Shown here: piece after piece, positions 1 to 15,510 of the stretch | Layout: every line of letters starts with the position of its first letter | How positions within the stretch are numbered: position 1 is the stretch's first letter | NCBI GenBank assembly: GCA_016758965.1 | Contig: JAEPRB010000029.1 | Coordinates: 1-64,000 of the forward strand | Direction: 5' to 3' | From: Circinella minor | Lineage: Eukaryota; Mucoromycota; Mucoromycetes; Mucorales; Lichtheimiaceae | Length of the DNA stretch: 64,000 nt | Notes under the pieces: generated by a model | Database searches by the model: none | Seen by the model: only the letters and a program-made list of their open reading frames with translations | What the model was told of the DNA's origin: nothing | Translations under genes and position numbers: made by a program

Positions 1-120
1 TCCGGACTGGCGCGAAGCGCCGTTGGGGGTCAAGGGGGAACCCCTTGCGACGACGTCGTTAAATGACCCGGAGCGAAGCGTAGGGGCTCATTTAGTCGAG
101 CGAAGCGAGACAGTACGGCT
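1..120. repeat. GC-rich edge segment with repeated GCGAAGCG-type words
   Basis: The first 120 bases are much richer in G and C than anything else nearby. They contain the word GCGAAGCG or close variants three times (near 11, 72 and 101) and several runs of G and C, then switch abruptly to AT-rich DNA near 121. There is no open reading frame. I saw no second copy in the window. It looks like the end of a dispersed repeat or mobile element cut by the window edge; that is inference from composition only. Confidence 0.4.
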
Positions 121-1715
121 AGTTATTTATAATAAATGAGCATACTGAATCTCTTCATTATTATTTTTTATCTGACACTGTGCTTACAATATAACCGTAA
201 AGAATATAATTAATAAAACTGTAGCTAAATTTCCCATCAATTTTGGCTAAATTGTATAGCGTTCAAAATTCCTCCTGTAACGATTTTTATAATCTGTTGA
301 AATCGAAACAGTGGGTTCTTAGAGCTTTTTCACAGTGTATCAGAGCAAGTAATTTTAAAATGTGATCCGTTTCTGTGTACCAGGGCATGAATGTATTTCT
401 TGATAGGGGAAGAAGATTCGCTGAAGCAGAAGGTATGTTAGCGGAGGATTGGCTAATATGGATTGTATTTTAAACGTAAAAATGAAATAACATCATTGCA
501 CTAAAAGCCAAACGAGATGCAACAATAAAAGAAACCACAATCAGAGTATAAAAAAGGCATTTTTATATGCATATGAACAATGTTAAAAATATTTTTTTGT
601 ACCTAACATAATATTCGCATATGACACCGTTGAAATGTTTTATAAACAAGTATCGAAACAAATTACATAAATTCTATTATAATATATATTACCAATAAGT
701 CACTATGATTAGTTGGTGCTAACCGTTACATTATTTTAATACAGGTAACAACTAGTGCTTTAGATACTATCATACGTATCATGCGTTATATATTAAGACG
801 ATAGTCCTTTCATGTGATAGTTTGAATCAATAAAAATGAATTTAATATGTGCTGATTAGGATATCATACAGAAAACGTATGAATAAATGTAAACTGCCAA
901 TTTTTAATTTCTTATTTTATATATGGAACAGTATACGATTTACTGAATCTAGGCAGAGAGGTTAGTTCTTGATTTTCTTTATGGTTAAAGTATGTTATAC
1001 GAAAAAAAGGATAGGTACCAAAAATAGAGATTATCCGTTTTTTGATTATTTCACATCTTTTTAACACAAAAATTGAATCGCTTCCTAATTTGATATAGTA
1101 CAGTTGCATTTTTATTTTTATTTTTATACTCGTTAGTTTTAAAAGAAGAATAAGCTGAAAATATGTATTAATGCGATGATAAGTGTGATATTTTTGTTTC
1201 TGATATCTCAACAGTTGAGAGTTTAAGCTGTCTTCAACAATTTAAATCCAGCGGATTTTTATGGCAATTCTTCAACATATTTTCTTCGGTTTCTACCCCA
1301 GACTTATAATCAGTAGATCTAGTGCCCCTGTTTCTTGTTAACTTATTTAATTGTAAATTGATCTTGTACATATGATTATATAAAATCAAGTATCTCTATC
1401 CAACCCCCAACAAACGAGAACATTGACTGTTAATTAATAAACATTAAAATAACAAAATAACAAAAATATATTGTCATGGTAAAAGCAAGAAAAAGCAACA
1501 GAGGAACATATATATATATATATACTTAAAACATAACTTTTTTTTTGGAAAGGTATGTGTAAAAACAAAGGAGGAGACGTAAACAATTTTGTGTATTAAG
1601 AATGGGGAAAAGAAACCAAGTCTATATAAAAGCAAAGCTGCGAAAAAAAATCACAGCAATGGTGAGGAGAGCGAAAAATGAACGGTTTGTGAAATAAACA
1701 AGCTTTCTATCATGT
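121..1715. other. Gene-free AT-rich stretch
   Basis: No convincing coding exon was found. The open frames here are short and AT-biased without recognisable motifs. A short TA repeat lies near 1508-1525. The right end should hold the 3' untranslated region of the minus-strand carrier gene. Confidence 0.5.
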
Positions 1716-2958
1716 TTATGCTGCAAGCTTTCGTCGAGCTATTTGAAGTAATAATGCATAAGCAATGACGGTATAGTTGGTGAAAAGATCCTTCATCATG
1801 AACAACAATGCTTGAGAAAGAACAGCCTTTGATATTTGAGTACTCATGCCCTAATAATCACAAAAAAAAACCCCACGTTAGATAATACATAATAAACATT
1901 CAAAATTCTTGGATTTTTTGGATAAAAACACAAAAAAAAAACTTCACGTAAGCAACAATACAATCCGAAATAAATATTTTACCTTGTACCAACCGAAGAA
2001 ACCATCTTGTTTCAGCACCCGAGCAAGCACATCACCTGCACCCTTATAAGGTTCCACCTTATCTTGAAGTTCCTTTGATGGCTTCCATTGTAAACGAACC
2101 TTAGCCATAATATAAGGATATGTAACAATGGTAGCAAGAGTCTTGCTGATAGCACCGACGATAAAGTTGACACCAGGTGTCATATTCCATTTCATAGTTT
2201 CCAATACAAATTGCTTCATCTTCTCAAAACTACCGTAAGTGATTGCTGGATTGACACACAAAATCAAGGAGGGACGGATACCCTTCCAAAGACCAGCCAC
2301 CCCTTCTTCGGCCAAGATTGTTGTAGCAGTACCGAAAATACCTTGACGTTCGTTGCTAGGTAAAGTTTGTTGACGAGTAGTAAGCACAGCGATTGGAGTT
2401 GTTACGAGCGTTGTCATGGCACCAGCTATAGCACCAAGGAGAAGTTCCATAGCAGCTGATGAAGTGCCACCGCCAGGATTGTAGTTTTTGTTGTAAAAAT
2501 CGCGGACCAACGAATAACAATAAAAGTATGTAAAGTTGGTTGAAGCTGTTCCGAGCAACGAACTGCCTAAACCAGCATATAAGCCAGCAACACCCTCTTT
2601 ACCCATGATTTGTTTAATACCATCGAGTGCTGAATTATAATGTTCCTGTTCCTTATCGTCCACACCGTCATGCTTTGCTTGAACTTGGATACGAGTTTTG
2701 ATACTGTTATATAAATAGTGGATGGTTAATATGTTTTGTTTGTTGTTTAATTTGTGAGGTTTTTTCTTTTTGGTTAAAGTCAAAAATAGGAGAATTATGC
2801 TGATAAAGATTATAAAAAAAGGACCGCAACAAAAAAATAAAACAGAAAAAAACTAACATATCAAGAGGGTAAACCAAGGTCAAGGCAAACATAGCACCGA
2901 ATGATCCGGCAACTGCATGGCCGAAAGGAGGAAGTGTTTCTTTAGATACTATCGGCAT
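1716..2958 (-). CDS. ANT1: Peroxisomal adenine nucleotide carrier (mitochondrial carrier family)
   Basis: Three exons (2858-2958, 1983-2703, 1716-1850) join in frame to about 318 residues. Members of the ANT1/PMP47 branch exchange cytosolic ATP for AMP across the peroxisomal membrane, supplying ATP for activation of fatty acids. The three carrier repeats are visible: YPLDIIKTRIQ in the first, TPIAVLTTRQQ in the second and YPYIMAKVRLQ in the third. The degenerate second and third signatures are typical of this branch rather than of ADP/ATP carriers of the inner mitochondrial membrane. The protein starts MPIVSKETLPPFGHAVAGS and ends in a basic tail, RRKLAA. Intron 1 splits the first signature motif; donors are GTTAGT and GTAAAA. 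Assignment to peroxisomes comes from the family, not from a sorting signal. An alternative would be another coenzyme or nucleotide carrier of the same subgroup. Confidence 0.88.
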
Positions 2959-3582
2959 GGTTATTTTGTAGAAAAAAAAAAGTGAGGAAAAGGGAAGAGA
3001 AGGGTGGTCTATTACACAACAAAAGAGTAAAGCGAGGTCTTAATGAAAATGCTGACTCAAGAACTTTTATTTCGTCAGTTGCGTGTGACAGGGCATTTCG
3101 CTTTTTTGCTTAGAATGACTGAGAAAGAAAAGATTGTCGGTCGGGGCAAGTTTCGGATCCGGTGGGAAGTTCGCATGCCGTAAGCAGGAAAAGAAACCCG
3201 CTTAAACATTGACCGAGTAGGAAAATTATGCTATTATGCTTTGCTATGTGCTAGTCATCCCAATACATATATCATATAGCTATTATTTCGGTCAAGCTAA
3301 TTACTACTTTTTCTTTTTTGCAAAATTTACTAATATTAAAGATTTAAGTAATGTATTCTCTGATCCATAATCACAAAAATCATTATCAAATAGCTCAGCC
3401 GGATCAATTTTGTATTATGTCTGCCTAAAACTTTACTCCGCCGTGAATTCATCAATAATGTACATAGGCACGAAATCCGTCGAAAACATCCAGGGGCAAA
3501 ATAAAAAAAAACCATCATCAGTCCAGTCATACTTGGTTAGTCATGTGTTTAGTATTTTAGTTGTTCAAAATCTATATGCATG

Positions 3583-3626
<44 letters not shown>

Positions 3627-5020
3627 GTTTCTACCGATTCGATATTACAAAATTCTGAAACTAGGCATTTTAATTTGACAGCTATATTTTTTTTTTGTTC
3701 ACTGCTATTTTCATAGTAGCAATAAGTTACTTAAATAAACTGATATGGATTCATTTATGACTTTCTTTGGTTTAGAATATCATGTGTGGAGAACAAAAAA
3801 ATAGTAGCGGATAGCATGCTACCCAAGATAACTTAATCTTCTACTATTAGATATCATATTTCATTTACCATACTTATACACATTCACAGACGCCGTTTAA
3901 CCATCTATTATAGATGTATTACAGTTACCATTTTATTGATTTTGTATTGAGGAAATGCAATATCGTATTAAAATGGACTAGCGAAGTGGAAAGATAGTAT
4001 TATTAGAATTTTACACCATACTAGGATACGTTATTAATATTACCACAGATACCACATGTTCGCATAATCACTTTCCGGGAAAAACTATATCCTAACATAG
4101 GCAAAACAAGCAAGGCGCCAATTCATTCTCGGAACTGCATCATTGAAGTCTATTCCTATCGTAGATCAAGTTAAATCAAACGTTTCCCATACCATGTTAC
4201 CACTTCATTAAAACTCTCATTTTTTTCATCTCTCTCGCACAATCAGATACTTATTATATGTTAGTTAATACGTGTTTCAATTTTGTCAAGGATGGGATTA
4301 TGATCAAGTATGGAATTTTCTTTTTTTAGTGAGAAAAATTTGGGACTTTACCAAACATGATGTTCGTGAATTTAGCACGTTATGGTCCTATTCTTGTCCG
4401 CTGGGCCGATAAAACCAAATCTGTCAAGTACCCCAAGAATCAAAAAGTCTTATAATAGTATTAATTACACATGATTGAAATATGGCTTAAGCGAAACAGT
4501 AATTAATGGCCGAATTTCGACAAGTTGCTAATTCTTTGATGTCCAACCTCTCCTCTTTTCAGACGTTCCAATAATCTAATAATACATAACTGTTGTTTAA
4601 AAAATATTCTCCCGTTTGTTTGCTGTTGCTGATGTTTACTATGTATATCATTGTTTTGAAGACCAAATGCTTTCAAAAATCCAATATGCGAAGTGAAGAG
4701 GGATGGCTGACAAATAAGAATACTGCTCTACACAGAAAACCTAACAAGTGCTCGTTATTCGGTTAAATATTATTATCTGTTGTATTGCTCAATCAAATTT
4801 CACAATACCAAAAAAAACCCCCTTTGACTGCTACAGTATAATACACTACTATTATTATTTAGTAACAAAAATAATGTAATGCTTAAAAAAGAAATATATT
4901 AATGCATAAAGCATGGATTTTTAATGAGAATAGGGAAATAAAGACGAATAAAAAGCTGTGCAAGTATGAGATGAATGCTGTCATTTTTGGTATGTGAGAT
5001 CGATCCTTGTTATCTGTGTT
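2959..5020. other. Intergenic DNA between the ANT1-like gene and TRM112
   Basis: No gene is recognised. The left end is the ANT1-like promoter, since that gene runs leftwards. A TA/TG microsatellite sits at 3583-3627. The open frames are short and overlap each other in opposite strands without family motifs. Confidence 0.5.
3583..3627. repeat. TA/TG compound microsatellite
   Basis: A run of TA dinucleotides passes directly into about fourteen TG dinucleotides. Simple repeat, no gene content. Confidence 0.9.
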
Positions 5021-5557
5021 TTAGATTTCGTGTTCGGCGAGCAACATATTAGGAATACCATCCTTGATTTTGTATTCATGGTTACAGTTAGGACAAATCA
5101 TTTTTCCTTGCTGCACATGAGTCTTTTGAATATATTAAGTTAGTTATTTTTTTTTTTCGTTTATAAACCTGATCATAATAATATAAGACATTAAATTATT
5201 TTCCATTCATACCTCGAGGATTGTGTTATGAAGTAATTTTAAAAATTCTTCGTTTTCTGTAGCATTTTCTGGTAAATCAGCTGGCAGGGTCGAGATTCCG
5301 AGCTATTATTTATATAAAACATGTTAACTAAATCAGAGATAGCAATTTTTTTATTATATAGAAAGAGTGTATTTCACCTGTAAAGTAGTATTGACAAGAG
5401 CTTCCCATTCAAGTTTTGGTAACATGTTGATCAAAAATTCTGGGTTGAAATCAGCTTCAATGAGTTCAAGTTGAGCGTCTTGAAAGTGCAAAGGAAAGTT
5501 ATTTGTGTTGCAATTCTTGACATGGCATTGCAACATGTTATGTGTAATTAATCTCAT
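5021..5557 (-). CDS. TRM112: Multifunctional methyltransferase activator TRM112
   Basis: Three exons (5378-5557, 5213-5302, 5021-5110) give 119 residues, close to the usual length of 120-135. Trm112 is the small zinc-binding partner that stabilises and activates several methyltransferases acting on tRNA, rRNA and the release factor eRF1. The protein starts MRLITHNMLQCHVKNC, with cysteines at residues 11 and 16, and near the C-terminus has CPNCNHEYKIKDGIPNMLL. These are the four zinc ligands and the conserved IPNMLL-type segment of the family. All three exon joins are in phase 0. It is transcribed away from the methyltransferase gene at 6788. Confidence 0.93.
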
Positions 5558-6787
5558 TATGTATTATGCGTCTATGTGTGAGTATATCAAGCCGAAAAAA
5601 AAAATCGATTATGTTCCAAACCGAACTTTATTGGAAAATAAGCCACAGACATTTTAAGTTCCCTTTTCTGGTATCCTTAGAAGTCGCCATGTCCTACTAT
5701 GAAACAAGTGCATTAACAATGGTGTGCAAATAAATTTTATGAAAAAATATTTCAAATAAGTAACTTGGAAAAGAATTATTGATGAATTCAAGAACACACT
5801 TTTAAGAGGATCCTGATCTTCGGGAACAAAATATGCTTTAACCAGAAATTTCGTATGTTTTCCAATTGGTATGTTAATTTATATATGGTATATGGTAGAG
5901 TGCGACTGCCCAGTATAATTATATATTTTACAGACTTACGTATATTACCGTAAATAACATATAAATAACATACATAGCTAAATAAGAATATCTGTCTAAT
6001 TTTTTTTGTTCTTAAAAAAGGACAATCATTCATGAAAACATATGTAGAATTCTACATATTTTGTGTTATACGACAAATAAACCACCTATTCTATAAATAT
6101 GTAAAACTGGTTTATAAAAGTTTCTTATTACTATAAAACATGTATACTAATCTAAATGTAGTCATATGGGAAGCAAATGAATAGTAATTTATCACATATA
6201 TACCAATATTGATAACATCCAAAAGAGGAAAGAGGTTGTGAAACATAAAGGGGTTATTATCCGCATTGACGTTATTTTTCTTCTGTAGTGTTCACAGATT
6301 CCAATAACCTTGTACTACTATTATAATCCATATATAACTTTCTCATTAAATACTATTATTTCCTTTTTACCTTCTATCTTTTTTTCTTATATGAAAAGTC
6401 CTGATATTATATATATTCTACTGAGCAAAAGGGAAAAAAAACCCACCTTCTCTATGATAGTTGGTCATATGAAAACGTCATAGAAGGTAGTAAAAAATAC
6501 AAAGCCTATTATGACAAGACGTAATCTTCAATTTGAAACAATGGCCACAAGATTCCCCATAACCTCAGAAATAAAATGTAACCACCAAAAAGGATTATTA
6601 GAACCAGTCATCGTCTTGTAGTGACACAGTATAAGCACGAGCATTTAGTTTTTTTTTTCTGTTTTTGTTTTTTTCAGCTTTCTTCCTCTCACTTTTTTCC
6701 CCTCCTTTTATTTTCTTTCTTTTTACATATTTCCTTTTACTTTTTATCGTACGACTTTTTTTCTATTCTTACCATCTTTAAAATTCT
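5558..6787. promoter_or_regulatory. Divergent intergenic region between TRM112 and a methyltransferase
   Basis: The 1.2 kb lies between two head-to-head genes, so it should hold both promoters. The last 150 bases before 6788 are a strong pyrimidine tract on the plus strand, a common feature just upstream of start codons in this window. No specific operator site can be named. Confidence 0.45.
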
Positions 6788-8443
6788 ATGGGTAGCCATT
6801 TATCCAGAGACCTTCACCTTCATAGAGTCTCTTTGAAGAAGAAGCCAAAAAAGAAAAAAAATAAACAAGAGAATCCGTCAAGCGACAATACCATGATAAG
6901 TCGATCAAGTAGCAGTAGAACGAATAGTTTCAAATATAATGATGGTGGAACGACAATGAAATATTCGGAAGACGTTCAAAGCTATTCATCATCTTCGAAA
7001 AAATCATCTTCTGCAGGTATAACGACCACCATTTCTGGAAGGGACTTCCACGGCAACGAAAGCTCCGCCTATTGGCTTCCAAAAGATGAGGAAGAACAAG
7101 ATCGGCTCATTGGGGTACAGTAATACAATAAAGAAAGGTTATTGTGTAGTAAAAGCGGAAATACTTTAGTTCATGCTATATATGATATATTATTGATACG
7201 AATTTTCTTTTATTACTATATAGCAACATTTTGCTATTAAAGAAGTTTATGAAGGGTGAAACATTTATGATATCTCTTTGTCTATATTATAGTGTCTTGG
7301 AAGATGCATATTGGGTTGTATAATTTAATAGGATATATTTTGATATTTATGTAGTAACTTTTTGACTGAAGTAAAAAATTATGTTCCATTTACAACTGGT
7401 GCCCGGGTTTGCGATGTTGGATGTGGAGCCGGTGCCTGGCTAATGGTTTGTAGTTAAAATAAAAATTACAGTTTGCTCAATATGTTTATCAATACTACTA
7501 ACACACTATTATGCTCTAAAGGATATGGCGATGGAATATCCAAATTGCACTTTTGAAGGTGTAGACATGGTAGATGTCGACAAATTCGAGGCTATGCCAA
7601 GTCGTATAAACATCACCTATGGTGATGTGACAGAAAAACTCGACTTTCCTGATAGTGTTTTTGATTTTGTACATATGCGACTTTTCGTTTTGGCACTTCG
7701 TGAAGACGAGTGGGATCATGCTATTCGTGAAGCCGTTCGTATCACTAAACCCGGAGGTGTTATACAGTTATTGGAATATTATTTTACAGTAAGTTATTGG
7801 CATTGTATTAAGGATATTCGAGACAAAAAGCAAACTAGAACGTTTGATAATAATAATAATGTATACATTTAATAAATTGTATAGCCTAATTTTGATGATC
7901 ATCCAGCTGTAGGGAAGGTTGCTAATGCTAGTAAGTCAGCTAACATTTATAAAAACCAATAAAACTTTTACGGTATTAAGCATGCAGGACATAAATGATA
8001 AACAACAATACAATATATGTAGTCATTGACAATATGGCCGCCCGGGGCCAAGATCCATATATCGGTCCTAAACAACCACGCTTATTAACACAAGCAGGTT
8101 GTAAAGTAATTCAAATAGATAACCGTGTTATTGATATGTGTAAGTACTAAGTAGTGCTTAATGCTATGGGTTTGTAGTTGACAATAGTTTTATATTTACT
8201 CACACCCATATACTCACATACAAATATATACACTTAACTATAATAGCAAAGAATACACCAGCTGCTCGAAAGTTCTTATGGAATTGGGAACGAGTATTGA
8301 AAAGTATGATGCCTATTCTTAGCCCTCATCTTGGTCTCAGTGACCAAAATGAACAACAAGCTTTTATGAAAGAAGTTCTACAAGGTCTTCCTACGTGTGG
8401 GAATTTCTATTGGATGTATACTGCTGCTGCTCAAAAACTATAA
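6788..8443 (+). CDS. LaeA/UMTA-like SAM-dependent methyltransferase
   Basis: Seven exons (6788-7114, 7224-7255, 7355-7445, 7522-7788, 7885-7930, 8023-8139, 8247-8443) join in frame to 358 residues. The core is a class I methyltransferase: motif I is VCDVGCGAGAW near residue 140, followed by an acidic post-I strand (VDMVDVDKFEAMP), a DSVFDFVHMRL strand and ITKPGGVIQLLEYY, where PGG-x-hydrophobic is the usual motif III context. The first 110 residues are basic and Ser-rich with no fold visible, then an RLIGQHFAIKEVYEG segment typical of fungal LaeA/UMTA-like proteins. The substrate cannot be read from sequence. A later Met, at MISRSSSSR, is a possible alternative start. It is expressed divergently from TRM112, but it does not resemble the known Trm112 partners. 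Confidence 0.82.
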
Positions 8444-8620
8444 TCGATAAAATAATTGAAAATTCTTATACACATATCTTATATAAAAAAAGTTGATTGA
8501 TTGATTACACGTAAATTATATATATATTTTTTTTTGTTGTGTATGTTTGTTTTCAAAAAACGACATTAATTACAAGAGTTACAAAATACAAGTACATTTT
8601 TCAACCCCGTCTCTGTTAAA

Positions 8621-11728
<3,108 letters not shown>

Positions 11729-12956
11729 AACTGGAGGTCAAAGGTGTAAATAAGTAGTGGTGGTGCTGGTGGTAATGTAATAGAAAAATATTAGGCCTTT
11801 AATGGCAAAAACGCGTTTCCGTAATGATGTGGAAGTTCTCCAACTGAATTTGATAACGAGTTTGAAAAAGTGAATGAATAAATTGGCTATTGTTTTCGAT
11901 GTTTAAAGTAGCCTCCGTATACAAAATTTATTAGTGTCGACGGCTTCTCTTTTTTTTTTTTTACTTAATGGAATTTGAGGGTAGCTGCAAAAAAAAAAAA
12001 AAAAAAAAAATAGAATAAAATAAAAAAATCGAAACGAGAAGGAGAATCTAAAGTGATGGACCACTGTTTTCCCTGGTTGTATATGTTTCGTTTGAGTAAG
12101 ATTGAATTTCCGACCGCTACAGCTCCTTGTTCATAAACTTACTTGTGTTTTTTGTTGTCGCTATATAAAACTGTTTAGAAAGAAACGCCAGGCTTCACCA
12201 GTACTATTATGCTCATAGCAGCATAAACTTTTGAAGTAATAATACCATAGCAACAATTAAAACAAGTTGTAACTCTTATTGTTGATATTGTCTAGAAACT
12301 ATTGCTTGGGTGAATAAGTGGGTGATACATATGATGATGAAAAAAAAGGAAAAAAAAAACTCGTCTGCTCCCATATTTTGAATATATTTTATTGTTTATG
12401 CATGCTTATTACATTGTTATATCAAACGCAATATATAATTTTATGATAATTGTAAATCCTTTTATCAGTTGTCCCATTATTCTCGTCTTGTTCATCGCTG
12501 TTTTGTTGATTCAAATCGTGTACCACCTCAGGAGAAAAGATTTTGACAAATCAGAAGTACTGTTTGAAATCAGTCCTTTTCTGTGAAGCCATAATAAATA
12601 TAAGTCCCCATATATACAGATAAAGAAGCGCAAATGATGGGGGCAATAAAGCAGAATACAGTATTTTCATTGACAGCAAGATAGCTGTACATGAATCATA
12701 TTAAGAAGCAGCTATAATAATGTCAACGCCGTTGAACAAAGTACAGACGTTATCCCACGATGAAATGAGGTTCTTAATAAATCATTTAGTATTGAAAATG
12801 TCTTAGATAGCTATATACTTAACATAACTTGTACACTATGAGAAGCTGCTATATATATTTTGGAAGAAAAAAGTCTAGATATTCTTCATATAATGATATG
12901 TATGATGGGATAAAGTGATAAGAAATCCAATCCTTCAGTTCTATTCCGCTTATCTT
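11729..12956. other. Intergenic DNA upstream of GEM1
   Basis: This holds the GEM1 promoter and the 3' flank of OTU1. An A run of about 22 bases lies at 11989-12010. No gene is supported. Confidence 0.5.
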
Positions 12957-15049
12957 CTAATACTCCACAAAATGAACATGACCTGTTGCCTAAAGAATAA
13001 AATTAAAAAATTAATGATCTTTGTGTGCTCAATAACCACCATCCAAATATTATAAAAATATGAACATACTGCTGCATGATCCTGTGCATCTATAAAGTAC
13101 ATAACTTTAATGAGTACCAATGATGTTATTATAAACAACAGAAAAAAAAAGACAAAATTTTATGCATCTTACCTTTCTCACCCACCAGACCTTTTTGGCA
13201 TTGATTACATTTCAAAGTAAAATTCGCTACATCTGTAAACTTTCGTTTCTATAAATTATAACGAGAAAAAAATTGAGATGGCTGGGGAAAATAGGTTACT
13301 ATATGTATTTTTTTTTACCTGACGTAAAATTTCTGCCAACTTCTTAGCAGCTTCTAATATAGAATCATCAGTTACAGGAAATCTGGTTTGATCGAAATCA
13401 GCAGGTGCATCTGTCATTGGTGACAAAGCCAATGCATCATAGTCTAATAATAAGAGAGATAATAACAGTCATTACTATATAATTACTTTTCGATCATGTC
13501 ATCCTTCAAAAAAAACATCATGAAACACTTACGAATACCACTATAAATAATAAAAACACGTTCAGAATAAGATCCTTCACCTAATCGATTATACATTGAA
13601 TAGCTAATAAGTATAGGTTTGATAACGAATATACATTTAAACGAAAGTATATATAGAGTAATTTTCTTTTACCAAATCGATCAATGCGACCTGTCTGGAT
13701 ATCGATACTTGCGATTTCTAAAATATAATTAAGTTTAGTTTATTATCTTTCTCTTTTCCTTCTACTTACAAACAATCAAATCACCACAATATACCAATAT
13801 TAAAATGTTTTGAGAATATTGAAATTTCTATTATATATGTATATTAAACACAATTCATTATAAGTAAAAAAAATATTCGCTTCCATTTCTCTTATTTTAT
13901 ATACAGAAACTTACCAATGGCACCACCCCAAGAGGTGTCTCGTTTAATCCAATCAATATATTTTTCTGAGTTTATCAAAAAATACATTAAATTCAAACAC
14001 AAATGATTTCTGACTTCGCTTCTCTTTACTATTCATAACGAGGGAATGTAGCTTACCTCGGCTTTGACCTAATGTAGCATCGGAATACGTAATTGGATCT
14101 TCCTTGATAGATGTGGCAATTACTATGAAAAACAAAAATAAAAAGAAGTTGATTTAATTATTGATTATCTTTCAAATCTTATTCATCAGCGATTGTAAAA
14201 AAAGGGGGCTATTTATACCATTTCGAAGTTCTTGTGACATTGACGTATCTCGCTTAAGTACATAACTATAATAGATAAACATTGTTAAACTTGATAATAA
14301 TCATTTAATTTTAAATATTCCAAGCTGAACACGTACCCTATAGTGTATCGTTACAAAAGTGTTAGATGTATATATACATAAGAATATATAGTTAAAAATA
14401 GTTAATTATATTTACCAATTGAGCGAAACAAGCAGGAATTATCATCAGGTACAGTCTATAATAAATAATACGCTTATTAATTTCACGTATTCTTTAGTTC
14501 TATAGAAGACAATGGATGAATACATAATTAAATTTAATTTTACCCGTAATGATAAATATCCACCAGATGTTTCTACGGTTTCCGATGTATCAGCTGATAC
14601 TAATGATTCGATGGGTTGTGTAGATTGTAGTTGTGGTTGGATTAAAGGATTAGTAGAAGTAGTGGTGGTGGTGTTCACCATTTGTTCTGATACAGATTGT
14701 TGCTGTTGCTGTGATCCGGCAGATGTATCTAATACTTTTACGTTCAATGCATCCCCATTTCGAATACCAACAACTTCCAACGTATCCGAATCATTTGTAT
14801 ATTTACGAGGAGGATAACCTCCTGAAACTTTTTAAGAAAACACAACAAAAGTATAAATTAGCCTAATGTACTCTTTATAATTCACATTGTTGAGACTTTT
14901 TTTTTCTTAAATATTAGTATACCTTCCACTTGTTGCCATGTTATTCCTATTTCTTTTGCAATAGCTTCTTTCAAAGCTGCAATATTTTGTTCTGGTGTCA
15001 AAGAGTCTAAAATGCTTGCACCATTAGGATGACGAACGCGAATTCGCAT
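12957..15049 (-). CDS. OTU1: OTU1/YOD1-type deubiquitinase
   Basis: About twelve short exons can be chained in phase to roughly 318 residues, starting MRIRVRHPNGASILDSL. Otu1 is a cysteine protease that trims ubiquitin chains on substrates of the Cdc48/p97 ATPase, including in ER-associated degradation. The architecture is complete. An N-terminal ubiquitin-like UBX domain (about 1-80) is followed by a Gln/Thr-rich linker. The OTU domain has catalytic DDNSCLFRS and the histidine in SGIHYDALAL, with RIDRFGE between them. A C-terminal C2H2 finger (CNQC, then HAAATGH) ends in FVEY. The last exon is only about 40 bases. Donor and acceptor sites fit the consensus at every join I checked. Confidence 0.93.
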
Positions 15050-15510
15050 TTTTTTTTTGTTAAAGTTGAAAAAGAAAATAGCGGTATGGTGGAAAAAGAA
15101 ACTCAGAATTTTAAAAAAAGAATAATAGTGTGTATTTCATAAGCTGGTGATACTAATCATGCGTATAAAAATAAACCTAATACGAACACACATTTTCAGG
15201 AACAAATAATTAGTTTGATTTGTTAAGTTTTGGTATGTTTCATTCATTAATAAAATCAAATTTATATAATCTGGAATAGAATTAACCTGGTATTTATAAA
15301 AAATTCGAAATAGATCAACCAACACTAATACAGTGAATCATAAGTAAAATGGGATATATATTTACTATGTAATGTATATATAATGTATATAAAATATAAT
15401 CAAGATTATGAACATAACTCTTTACAAAAGCACCATCGCACTGCTACTATAACAACGGCTACTACTCTTACTATTGCTACACTGCTACTTTTCTTTGTAT
15501 TAGTGTCGTA
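15050..15510. other. Intergenic spacer between OTU1 and the Cys-rich membrane protein gene
   Basis: The 460 bases hold the OTU1 promoter and the 3' flank of the next minus-strand gene. Only an AT-rich, unconvincing 62-codon frame is present. Confidence 0.5.

Noticed and set aside
912..1211. Minus-strand 99-codon frame
   Set aside because: Composition is typical of AT-rich noncoding DNA (Ile, Lys, Tyr, Phe), with no motif and no usable splice partners.
6621..6836. Plus-strand Phe/Ser-rich frame before the methyltransferase
   Set aside because: It is the translation of the pyrimidine-rich leader upstream of the start at 6788.
14512..14817. Plus-strand frame opposite OTU1
   Set aside because: It is the antisense shadow of the OTU1 linker exon; the minus-strand frame has conserved domains and splice sites.
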